From positions 125,837,817 through 125,901,816 of the forward strand of contig CM043958.1 of the NCBI GenBank assembly GCA_014529385.2: DNA of 64,000 nt. Direction: 5' to 3'. How positions within the stretch are numbered: the first letter of the stretch is position 1; every line of letters starts with the position of its first letter. Shown one piece after another: positions 55,985 through 64,000 of this stretch. The position numbers and the translations under genes are program-made. The notes below the pieces were generated by a model that ran no database searches, was not told the DNA's origin, and saw only the letters and a program-made list of their open reading frames with translations. This stretch comes from Adiantum capillus-veneris. Lineage: Eukaryota; Streptophyta; Polypodiopsida; Polypodiales; Pteridaceae.

Positions 55985-58389
55985 TATCTCTCAAAAAGAA
56001 TAATGAAAACTTTTTCATCTTTTGCTACATGTTTTGTTTGGGGGTTAGCATGAGCCAAGGTGCTCTAACTCTTAGCTAGAAATTGGGCAACACGCCCTCT
56101 ACATTAGTCTTCATCATTTTCACCATGATTCAACACTAATTGCCATATATGGGCTATGAGCCACACATGTTGACTAAGAGACATTGTCCGATCTCAGGTA
56201 CGACCCACCTATTGGCATTCTTGGGGTGCTTGTTCTTAAGCTCGAACAGATCTATCCGATGGAGCACACATCGATGTTAATTCACAAGCCAGAGTCTTGT
56301 CATTACGGTTGTTTAGGGTGTCATTTTACCACAACATGTTTACAATCCGACACTTGTGTTGAAGTTTTATAAACTCACATCGACTGATATCTACCACGGA
56401 TTTTAGATACCACAAACCATTGCGGTAACATGGCTGTCCATAAGAGCTAAGCATTTCACTTTTTGTTGATTTCCCGCTCCTTCTATAGTACTACAGAGTG
56501 TCTATGAACATATTGTTTTGGGGTAAGACCCAACGGGTGATTGCTAAAATCTCCCCATAGACATTGTGGATCACACTTTGATTTATCCCAGTTCTACTTT
56601 CACAGAAAGAAGCCGTCATCTACCACGGGGTAGCGAACATATTCAACTTTACATTAATTCCAATCATCCTGTACACGGTTGACTATGTTGGTTACCGTTA
56701 CCTGCTAGTCGATCAGTTTCTACAAAGGATCTTACCAAGGGGTTTGCCTACTAATCAAAGGGTTTGGATTGCAAAGGCAACACCCAGGGTTTCCAGTGCA
56801 ATGCTGCTTGGTTTTTTCTCAGGTGAACGACGTCCTCCTCTGCATTTGAATACGGGTAAGTGACCATTAAATTCAAATCTCCTGGTACGCATCTATTGAT
56901 TTGGTGTTATTCCATTTTTTGGTATGCTTTCCTTGGTTTTTTCAAGTCGTTTAAATATGCTTGAATATGTTAGGGCCATGCCAAGGGCATGTCGAAACAA
57001 GTATTTTGGGCCATAGTTTCCAATGTACATTATGCTGTTATGAATCCACTTGTAGGATTCGATTTGGCACATGTTGTCACATGGGATACAACATGGTCTA
57101 GGGACTCAAGGAGTCCAGTTTAGCAAGTTTGGAGTAATGAATGAGGGTCCCTCTCACTCTTGTCGCAGAGTGTTTATAGTTACCTCCACACACAAGTACA
57201 TCTTGTACTTGAAGGATGTTCTTTTTTACACATTCTTACATGAGACATATTCCACATGTGGACAATATGAGTCTCTGGACTGACACTAGCACCATTATTT
57301 CAATATGTGTCACGACAAAGTCCCTAAGTGCTGGTCCATTTTGTTTTTTAGACCGTTTTCAGCACAACGTCTCAAGAGCAATTTCAGTGGCAAAAAATTG
57401 TCAAATACTTAGAATGACTTGTTAAGGTACAAGTGCTGCTTAAAAACATTACAGATAGTTGTTTTACATAGAAAAGGCTATGAGTTGCTAATGAAAAAGT
57501 TTCATTGTTTGTACCTAGAAGTGATCATTGTTTCACCTTCTATTATGGTTCAAACATTTCAGCAAGGCTTGAAAATGATTACCATTGAAAGTATTTATTT
57601 TATGTTTGGAACTATTTATATTTCTCTTTACTGTGTGCTACGCACATCACATTTTCCATAAGTATTGCAAGGATAATCATGGATATACTGGTTCGGATCT
57701 GTTTTTTGCTAAATGCATGCACACTAGGTGTTATGGGCCCTAGTGTTTAGCAAAGGATGATTTGGAATGGCATGCATATTCATCAAGTTGTTGCTTATGA
57801 AGCCTTTTTCCCTCGGTGTGCATTATCTCAATGAGTTTACTTTTCGGTCTACCAATCACCAATAGAGCTCATGGCTCGGTTTGGGTGCTTGTGAATCTTT
57901 CATGTTAATCATGATGGTTATTCAGCCAATTGTTGATTCCTCAGCAATGTGGTACGATATTGTGATCCCCGTTCACTAGCCATCTAGCACGACTGGCTGT
58001 AAACCGTGGGGGAAACACACCTCGGTACTATCACTTATCCAAGGGGATATGCAGATTACAAATGTAATCTTGTGCTAAAGGATATGCAAGTGCGTACGTT
58101 AGCACCATGCGATCCAATTAGTAAGCATCTATGGCTCTACTTGCAATTTGCTTAAAAAGTTAAAGCATGTTTGCGACTAGGTGTAGCCTCTTCATGTATA
58201 AATCAAGTTCTCAACCTTGAACACTACTGATGGTGGGGTTGTTTACTGCTGAAATTGGAAAACAAGTTAAGGACTTAAACTTGGCTGATGAGTATGTTAG
58301 CAAGTTACTTTCATGGAAAGTGAAACGAGGTACTCTTTAGGGTACATCTTTGTGTGATAACTCACTTTGCATACTCATGTGTGTTCTAA
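55091..58389 (+). other. decayed internal region of the short-LTR element
   Basis: No intact frame above about 80 codons. There is a 41-bp tandem duplication near 55140-55207 (unit with GCAGGGCACAGTAGTTATA). Close by, a reading around GAGHNSYMSS could be a ruined protease. RT and integrase motifs were sought and not found. Confidence 0.5.
55937..55981. repeat. (CT)n microsatellite
   Basis: A pure TC run of about 45 bp inside the decayed element. Confidence 0.95.
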
Positions 58390-58629
58390 ATGGAGTCTAC
58401 ACACTATGATTGGATAGGAGTCGGTAGCACAAGATGGTTGCAAATGGACAACAATGTGAAAAATCAAGATGTTACTCTTGGTTTCATTGAACCTCCTGCT
58501 AACCGTGTTCTGGTTAACCAAACAGCTGGATCCATGAAGGATGTCACTTGGGAAAACATTAGTGTTCTTAAGAAGAAGTTTCCCACTTTTGTTTTCGAGG
58601 ATGAAAACTCTTCTTTAAGGGGGGAGTAA
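58390..58629 (+). pseudogene. polyprotein C-terminal end with chromodomain-like tail
   Basis: The frame ends DVTWENISVLKKKFPTFVFE then DENSSLRGE and a stop at 58629. A-T-W-E, a hydrophobic helix, F-P-x-F and an acidic E-D-E-N ending before the polypurine tract is the usual end of plant Gypsy integrases with a chromodomain. The upstream part (WLQMDNNVKNQDVTLGF) is consistent but not diagnostic. Confidence 0.6.
58614..58626 (+). promoter_or_regulatory. polypurine tract
   Basis: TTTAAGGGGGGAG directly precedes TAATGTCAGG, i.e. the 3' LTR start at 58630; it would prime plus-strand synthesis. Confidence 0.75.
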
Positions 58630-58782
58630 TGTCAGGACAAGGGCAAGGCCGGACTAGACAAGGGAAAGGCCGGGCTAGGCAGTGTGGACAAGAAGTCCAA
58701 CTAGGGCAAAGGGCCAGGGGCCATGCTATATAGTGGGTGGTTGGGTGGTGGACTCCTAGGTTCTAGTTCCCCTTGTCTAACA
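58630..58782 (+). repeat. 3' LTR (153 bp)
   Basis: TGTCAGGACAAGG...GTCTAACA. It is 21 bp longer than the 5' LTR because a segment with CAAGGCCGG.CTAG is duplicated near its start (58644-58680). Confidence 0.85.
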
Positions 58783-58863
58783 GGTGCATGTCCTCCGTGG
58801 CATAAGGTGGATGGAGAAAAAAACAAAAGCTTGGTTTTTGGACTTATCTTGGAGCAAGCATCC

Positions 58864-58865
<2 letters not shown>

Positions 58866-58948
<83 letters not shown>
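58866..58948. repeat. (AC)n microsatellite, 83 bp
   Basis: Pure AC run just outside the 3' LTR. Thr-His or Cys-Val open frames here are artefacts. Confidence 0.97.
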
Positions 58949-58950
<2 letters not shown>

Positions 58951-59224
58951 TTTTATTATCTCCCTCGGAGATCAAATATGACTTATGGGACCGAAGTTAC
59001 ATGTGATGTAGTACGTGTGTGGATGATGAGTGATTCTCGATGCTCCAAAATTGTGGTGATGAGAATCACAATGGAGAGCCACACTGTGGCCGGGAGAGGA
59101 AACTGTGTAGGTTTAAGTCTTGGCTAAAAATGTGAGGGAAGCAAGTTTGAATGTGACCAAAAGCTGAGCACTCAAGTAATGTGTCGTACTGAGACTCTCG
59201 AACTTGCAGTGATCATAATGTGCA
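58949..59224. other. no supported gene
   Basis: Unique-looking sequence between the microsatellite and the LINE relic. Confidence 0.4.
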
Positions 59225-60229
59225 CAATCCATTTGACTCTTCTCAATTGCCCCAATGAATGCCCTTTCTCGCATACAAGGGAGTGGGAGTTAAGCAAAAG
59301 GTTGCAATAGTGCATATCATTGACAAGGGGATATGCTCAAGCATGTAAGGGTGAGTACGGTTTCCACTTTCAGTGAAGAACATGGTTTTGTAGATGGGGG
59401 CAATGTGGATGATGTAATGTATGAAGTGTGATCCACTAGATTCCTTGCACATCGTAATACATTGGTGTTGTAGAAAATATTCATTCACTTGGGAGTCTAT
59501 TGAAGCATCATGTAGCAAGTGTAATGTATCCCATCTCCAAAACTACTTCTTTATGTCTTGCATCCATCACGTGCTAAAGATCTTGCTTTTACGCATCTTT
59601 TGAACTTTTTTGATTGCTTCCAATGCAATTGTAGAAAGTCGATGTGAGGGGTTTTGACGCATATTTATCATGTGCTCCACAACCCTTTCCATGCCCATAA
59701 CCTCAATTGGAAGAGATCCCGACTAAAGAAGTAGGAGCATACATGGTGTTTAAGTCTTAACTTGGAGAATGTTTGTGAGAAAACTATTTTGGACATTCTC
59801 AAACTCTTTCCAAGTAGACTTTGAGATACTCCTGCACCACACTTCAACTCCATAAAGAAGAACCGGTGTCACCAATGTGTCAGAAAGGTACTTCTTGAGA
59901 ACCCAAAACTTCATGTTTCCCATATTACACATGTTCTCAAATGCATAGTATGCTCTCTTTTTGGATTCCAAACGGCGCATAGCACATTCATACCACTTGT
60001 GATTGGTTGGAACCTCAAGGCTAAGGTACTTAAAGCTCTCAACACCTTTAAGTGTCTCATTGTTGTACACAATGCATCTCTTCTGCTTATGGTTGGTTTT
60101 CCCAAACATAACCTTTGTTTTGGATTAATTCACAATCACCCCAATATGCAAGTATAAGTTCTCAAGGACAGCCATAAGATTTTGTTTATCCTCTAAAGTG
60201 TGTGCTAGAAGCACTACATAATCTGCATA
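59225..60229 (-). pseudogene. LINE (non-LTR) reverse transcriptase, C-terminal part
   Basis: The minus strand starts in the RT active site: TYADYVVLLAHTLEDKQN, where the normal motif is YADD, so the second catalytic Asp is Tyr. Then SKTKVMFGKTNHKQKRC (after a stop), GVESFKYLSLEVPTNHKWYE, RRLESKKRAYYAFENMC and LVTPVLLYGVEVWCRSIS, the standard LINE thumb region. Further frames (LPIEVMGMERVVEHMINMRQ, KVQKMRKSKILSTWWMQDIK, GSHFIHYIIHIAP) carry on the C-terminal domain to about 59225. Stops at about 60125, 59750 and 59525. The upstream side is cut exactly at the LTR edge at 60230. Confidence 0.85.
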
Positions 60230-61191
60230 TGTTGCGGGAGCGAATCACAACACCTATAAAGTGCATGCAACACAACCTAGATCAACATAATGTCAATCGA
60301 GGACACAAATGACACGATAGGCACACAAAATCAATTTCTTTAGCTTGTCAGGGTGAGACCATCCCACACATACAACACTCTACAAGGCGAACTAAACATA
60401 ACCTAGAACCTCACTGCTCTCAACTACACCACCCAACCCACCCACATACACATACACCGAAGGAAACTCACTAAACTATACCAAAGTCGTACGAAAATCA
60501 AGGAACACCATCCCCTCACTAGGATACACTTGTCTCAAGTCTCTACACTCAAAATCCTCACTCTAAACCCATCTACAAAAAACGCGTATGAAGACAGAGC
60601 CGGATTTCTGAAAGTGCCCAAAACTGAAATCTATGAGTACCTATGTGTAGTTCATGTTGCCATGATTCTAATAACTACTTGCAAGCAAAAAACAGACATC
60701 ATTTGATATACTTACAACCGCAAATAGCTCATAGATGCGTTAGTGTGTTCACTCCGTTCCTCCAGGAATGCTTGGCGGTTGTCACGTAGCTCTTGTCGAG
60801 GCTAACGCGATGGTGTTTTTGGTTCTCCAATGCGTTGAGCGAGCAGGGAGTAGCGCCAGGATGAAGCTCATGCTCCCTCTCTTCCTCTCTCACACACAGC
60901 CTCCGACGACAGCTTAAAACTTGATTATGATAAAAGCTCTCTTTACAAAATGACCTAGGTACCTTATATACTAAGGCTACCATAGGTTAAACCTAAAATA
61001 GATTTCAAGGGGTCAAATGGCTTTGTATTTACAATCTGGAAGTGCCATTACACCCCGACTTCTGTAGCTAGACTACCTACTTATTACAAATGATGTTTAT
61101 AACCATTATCTGTAGCATTTCATAACTCGCAAAGAATAAGAATTTGGTAGAAAAATCGAGCTATGTCGTGTTGTTAACCCAGCAGTCAACA
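60230..61191 (-). repeat. 3' LTR (962 bp) of a minus-strand retroelement, inserted in the LINE
   Basis: Read on the minus strand it runs TGTTGACTGCTGGGTTAACA...CTCCCGCAACA, a TGTTG...CAACA inverted end. It contains AGTATATAAGGTACC as TATA box about 250 bp in. A polypurine tract lies immediately upstream, so it is a 3' LTR rather than a solo LTR. The 5' LTR must lie beyond 64000. Confidence 0.78.
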
Positions 61192-61206
61192 CTCCCCCCC
61201 TCCAAA
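61192..61206 (-). promoter_or_regulatory. polypurine tract
   Basis: Minus strand TTTGGAGGGGGGGAG ends against the LTR start TGTTGACTG. Confidence 0.8.
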
Positions 61207-61259
61207 TTCATGTCGTCCCTGACATGACCTGGTTGTCGATGTCGGTGCGGTCTTTGCTG

Positions 61260-61642
61260 TCATTTTGCTAATGTAAAGAAAGTATAGGTTGTAGCCTTTG
61301 CATGAGCTCGTCCTTTTCATCCAATCTGATGTACATAGTCTTCACATGATTTAGGAAAATCATAATTGATGACGAACATCTGGCAATTTTGTGTCGTTAT
61401 TTTCATTTTCAGAAAAAAATTCCACAATCTATAGAATTGAATGATTGGCTTTCAGATCTTGTGAACCAATAAAAACTTTGTAAGGATTCTGTGGAAATTG
61501 TCTGGCTAAACCTTCAACTTCTTTAGGCCAAGTTGCACTCCAATGCAAAGTCTGCCTGTCAAGCTGAATTTGGGAGATAATTTTTTTTGACTTGAGGTTC
61601 AAAACCCATGTCTAGCATTCGATCCGTCTCATCAAGGACAAT
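61260..61642 (-). pseudogene. DEAD-box RNA helicase fragment captured next to the retroelement 3' end
   Basis: DEAD-box helicases unwind RNA using ATP. The minus strand reads [20 protein letters not shown] (motif II, here DETD for DEAD), shifts frame in an A-run, then [20 protein letters not shown] (motif III SAT), [20 protein letters not shown] and KANHSIL. It then jumps directly to VINYDFPKSCEDYVHQIG, a stop, and KGRAHAKATTYTFFTLAK, the motif VI region (HRIGRTGR in the normal family). About 60-70 residues of domain 2 are missing between the last two blocks. The closest family I know is the plant DBP2/RH20 type. No intron is seen within either block. Its end lies 54 bp from the polypurine tract, so it is inside the retroelement. 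A single host gene hit by an LTR is less likely. Confidence 0.8.
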
Positions 61643-63189
61643 CTTTTGAGATCCTCTGATTACTTCTGTGTTTGCTCTTCTTCATTGGGGACTTCTTTGT
61701 TCCTGCATCAAGGTGATCAAAGCCGCATTAGCCATTGTTAGCTTTTGTTGATGTGTAAATTATTATACTGCTTCTACTTGATACATGACTTAATTAAAGC
61801 CCAAAAAACCCCAATTAATTCCCCAAGTTAGTAACTTGCATCAAAAGGGCTTCATGTGACATCATTCGCCATAGATGCCCATCGATGAGCTATCATTGTC
61901 CATTTGTCCCCAAAGCTCATATACATGATGTACAAGGTATGTAGATGGCTATCATGGCTTCAAATTTGAAAAAATTGCATCTGTGGCTAGCTAGTTTTTT
62001 TTTTTTTTGAAACCCTTAGCTTGTACTCTCTATGCATAGCCTCCTGACAAAGTTTAGCTTGATTTGAACTTGTATTTGGCACTTTTTTTGGATTTTAGTC
62101 TGGAAAATGAATGATGGGCATCTCTGGCATCTTCTAAACACATGTAGAACCAATGATGATGACCAAAATTTGGCTTGATCCTTGGTTTCTCCTGCAGGCA
62201 TCTATCACGACAGATGACTGAATTGTCATTTCTGCCCCTTTTGTTCTTGTCAGTATTGTTGGTCCCTTTTGTTGATAGGCTTCATTAAGTCACATAAATG
62301 ATAGAAGATTTATAGTATAAAGATCTACTTCCTGTATACGGCCTTGTAGTTGCATGAAATGTCTGACGGCAACTTACACTTGTTGGGTGCTTTTATTTAG
62401 TCGATCACCAACTTTCTTTGTCCTTGGAAGCGATCCTTGTGAAGTTTTGTTTGTTTCCTTTACCTGCTTCTGTTTGTACTGCTCAGGATCTCTTCAGTCT
62501 TTTCTTCAGCTAAATTATGGATTTTTTCGTGTTTTTCTCAAGAAAATCTCAAAAAACAACTAAATAAAACCAAAATCAACTCAACAAATAGAAAAATCAT
62601 TCGAATAGAATTCAAAACACTATTTATATTGTACACATGCCCCTAGGGGCTCATATATGATATTTTTCCTCGTACTCCTCTTGTAATGCTACCATGACGG
62701 CATATACTCTGAATTTTGTCAAAAAAATATGGCAATCAAACACAAAAATTCAATACAAATCACAAAACATAGCCCTCAAATATTCATATATTAGGTCCAC
62801 ATTTAGAATGCCTCCCCCTCCTGTTTGGAGTCCTCCTTGACGATAGGGTATCGCCAAGGGTATGTGTTGTGCTTGGGCGGTTAAAAATTGCGCATATGTA
62901 GGCCTTGTAATGTAGCCCTCATGCATACACAATCAATGCATGTAAAAATTTATGATGTGCAAGATGTGGCTATAAGAAATTTTCTTATTGGCATTTGTGC
63001 TGGTGAAGCTTCCTATTCTAAGCAGTGTGATGATGTTTGAAGCTCATGTGCCATTTTGCTGGATTGAAGGTTGTAGAGATTTTTAAAGGCTAACTTATCT
63101 GTTTGATGCTTTGTTGGAATCCATTTTAGCCTTGTGGTTGGTTTTTGTATTTGGCATTGTTCCCCATAGTGGGTTCTCTTCTAAGTGTA
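61643..63189 (-). other. internal region of the minus-strand retroelement, unrecognised
   Basis: I searched both strands for helicase motif I, RT, integrase and gag and found none I could defend. A T-run lies at about 61986-61999. Short frames only. Confidence 0.35.
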
Positions 63190-63690
63190 CTATAACCGCA
63201 AGAGGAATTGAAAGAATTCAAGCGGCGGTGCAGTGACAACAGTGTTATTGGTTTCCTTTTGGACCCACTTCTTTGTGATTACTGGCTGTTTTGTTGATGA
63301 TGCTTGTTTGGGAACCCATACTTGTCCCTGCTTCGTTTGTGTTTGAAGAGACTTCTTTAGGATCCACCTTGTCTTTGTGTGAGTCTTCAGCGGTCTTTGC
63401 TTCAACCCTTGTACTCTGGGTTGGGGATGAGATTCATACTTTGGGAGTTGATACTTTAAGAGTTGACAATTTAACCGTTTAGGAACCCAAACGAACTCCT
63501 GACCTCTTTGTGCTTGAGTCAACTTCCTTGGAACACGAATCTGATCTGCAATAGCTTGTGACTTTGGGATTTGCTTAGCCATTTTTGTAGACTTTGATTG
63601 TTTTCCTATTGTTGGATCTTGTGATTTTTCATTAGATATCTTCGTCTTCTTGATCCATACCTGCTTTAGGCTCTTTGGTATCCAGATTTG
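63190..63690 (-). pseudogene. W-x-P-K repeat ORF, probable retroelement linker region
   Basis: One minus-strand frame from about 63690 to 63190 contains IWIPKSLKQVWIKK, IRVPRKL, FVWVPKRLN, RWILKKSL, VWVPKQASS and KKWVQKET, i.e. a drifting W-[VI]-P-K repeat roughly every 15-25 residues, all very basic and Gln/Thr rich. I know similar V-W-V-P-K repeats from the linker between gag zinc knuckle and protease in plant Copia elements, so this may be that part of the element whose 3' LTR is at 60230. No stop occurs over about 167 codons. Confidence 0.4.
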
Positions 63691-64000
63691 TCAAAATTTT
63701 TGGTTTATACTTGTTGTTCTTTTCTTTTGGCCTTCTTTAGTTGTTATGGAAGCTGCTAGTGATAGTGATGACCTGCGTTTTTGGTAGGGGATGTCATAAG
63801 AATCATCACTGTCGCTATTATCCTCAATGAGGTTTCATTCTAGCACTTTCCCTTGGTGGTTTGGTTGGTTATGAAAAGTTACTATATGTTTACTTTTGGA
63901 TTGTTGTTTCTAGGATGACTTTTGTATCCACTTGATTAGAGCGTTGTTAGCCCGTTGACATGGTTGTCTTGTTCTTGGTTGAGTCTTTTCTTTGTGTATA
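63691..64000. other. no supported gene
   Basis: Continuation of the same internal region with stops in all frames; nothing recognised before the window ends. Confidence 0.35.

Larger units (their letters stand above)
53579..58782 (+). mobile_element. Gypsy-type LTR retrotransposon with very short LTRs, badly decayed inside
   Basis: LTRs at 53579-53710 and 58630-58782 share a long identical core (GGGCCATGCTATATAGTGGG, TTCTAGTTCCCCTTGTCTAA). GGTGC flanks both sides (53574-53578 and 58783-58787), a 5-bp target duplication. A primer site follows the 5' LTR and a polypurine tract precedes the 3' LTR. A gag-like frame with zinc knuckle lies at 54.5-55.1 kb, and a polyprotein C-terminus at 58.4-58.6 kb. 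Between about 55.1 and 58.3 kb I cannot recognise RT or integrase, so the pol region is either heavily mutated or replaced. Confidence 0.85.

Noticed and set aside
58701-58981. Cys-Val or Thr-His repeat frames
   Set aside because: They come from the (AC)n microsatellite beside the 3' LTR.
59243-59518. Separate gene at the end of the LINE
   Set aside because: Order and content (GSHFIHYIIHIAP and on) fit the C-terminal domain of the same LINE ORF.
60230-61191. Solo LTR in the LINE
   Set aside because: A polypurine tract and other sequence directly precede the LTR, and the expected 5-bp duplication GCATA is absent at 61192.

Overview
This window looks like repeat-rich nuclear DNA of a land plant. 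The evidence is plant-type LTR retrotransposons (Ty1/Copia with a 192-bp LTR and an initiator-tRNA-like primer site, several Ty3/Gypsy lineages), a CACTA/EnSpm transposon with plant Tnp2 and TNPA-like genes split by short GT-AG introns, a plant LINE fragment, and long AG/AC microsatellites. Two of the odd coding families, together with the element mix, suggest a seedless vascular plant (fern or lycophyte), but that is inference. Almost every coding sequence is decayed. Only the CACTA TNPA-like gene, most of its Tnp2 gene, and a small proline-rich cell-wall-type gene at 52.0-52.7 kb read as plausibly functional.

Layout. 1-5.36 kb: decayed Tat/Athila-like Gypsy polyprotein (+), followed by 1.25 kb that I do not recognise. 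6.61-16.3 kb: 3' end and LTR of a second Gypsy family (called G2 here), interrupted by a nest: a small inverted-terminus element (6733-14118) carries a 7.1-kb CACTA transposon (6858-13994). 16.3-17.0 kb: remnant of an unrecognised gene, cut off at the LTR edge. 17.3-25.3 kb: two long tandem-array blocks (periods about 160 bp) rich in CCACTTGNCC, with a 2.1-kb LTR-less Gypsy piece inside. 25.4-34.1 kb: a decayed gene of the type with an HDKMD / LDNC-REN / GHTHEDID motif series (DUF7869-like), split in frame by a 5.55-kb Copia element (26941-32492). 34.8-35.9 kb: a third array with the same core on the opposite strand. 35.8-41.0 kb: a second orphan transposase-like gene on the minus strand, its N-terminal helix-turn-helix-like part separated from its catalytic-like part by another array that has been hit by a 1338-bp TTAA-flanked, piggyBac-like element. 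41.1-44.8 kb: microsatellites and a minus-strand gag relic. 44.8-50.3 kb: a second G2 Gypsy copy with a 319-bp tandem duplication inside integrase. 50.3-53.6 kb: lower-repeat DNA with the proline-rich gene. 53.6-58.8 kb: a decayed short-LTR Gypsy element with both LTRs and a 5-bp target duplication. 59.2-60.2 kb: LINE reverse-transcriptase relic, broken at its YADD motif by the 3' LTR of another retroelement (minus strand, running off the window), whose internal region carries a piece of a DEAD-box RNA helicase next to its polypurine tract.

The most unusual content lies between 17 and 41 kb: two decayed genes with RNase-H/DDE-like motif spacing, neither belonging to a standard plant transposon superfamily I can name, each bracketed by short-motif arrays in opposite orientations. 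This looks like subterminal-repeat architecture, or arrays that grew in introns, of unusual DNA transposons. The functional reading is inference; the motifs, array orientations and nesting order are visible in the sequence. Read as a chronology, the window is a stack of insertions: arrays and orphan genes first, then Copia, piggyBac-like and short retroposon insertions into them; G2 first, then the inverted-terminus element, then CACTA.
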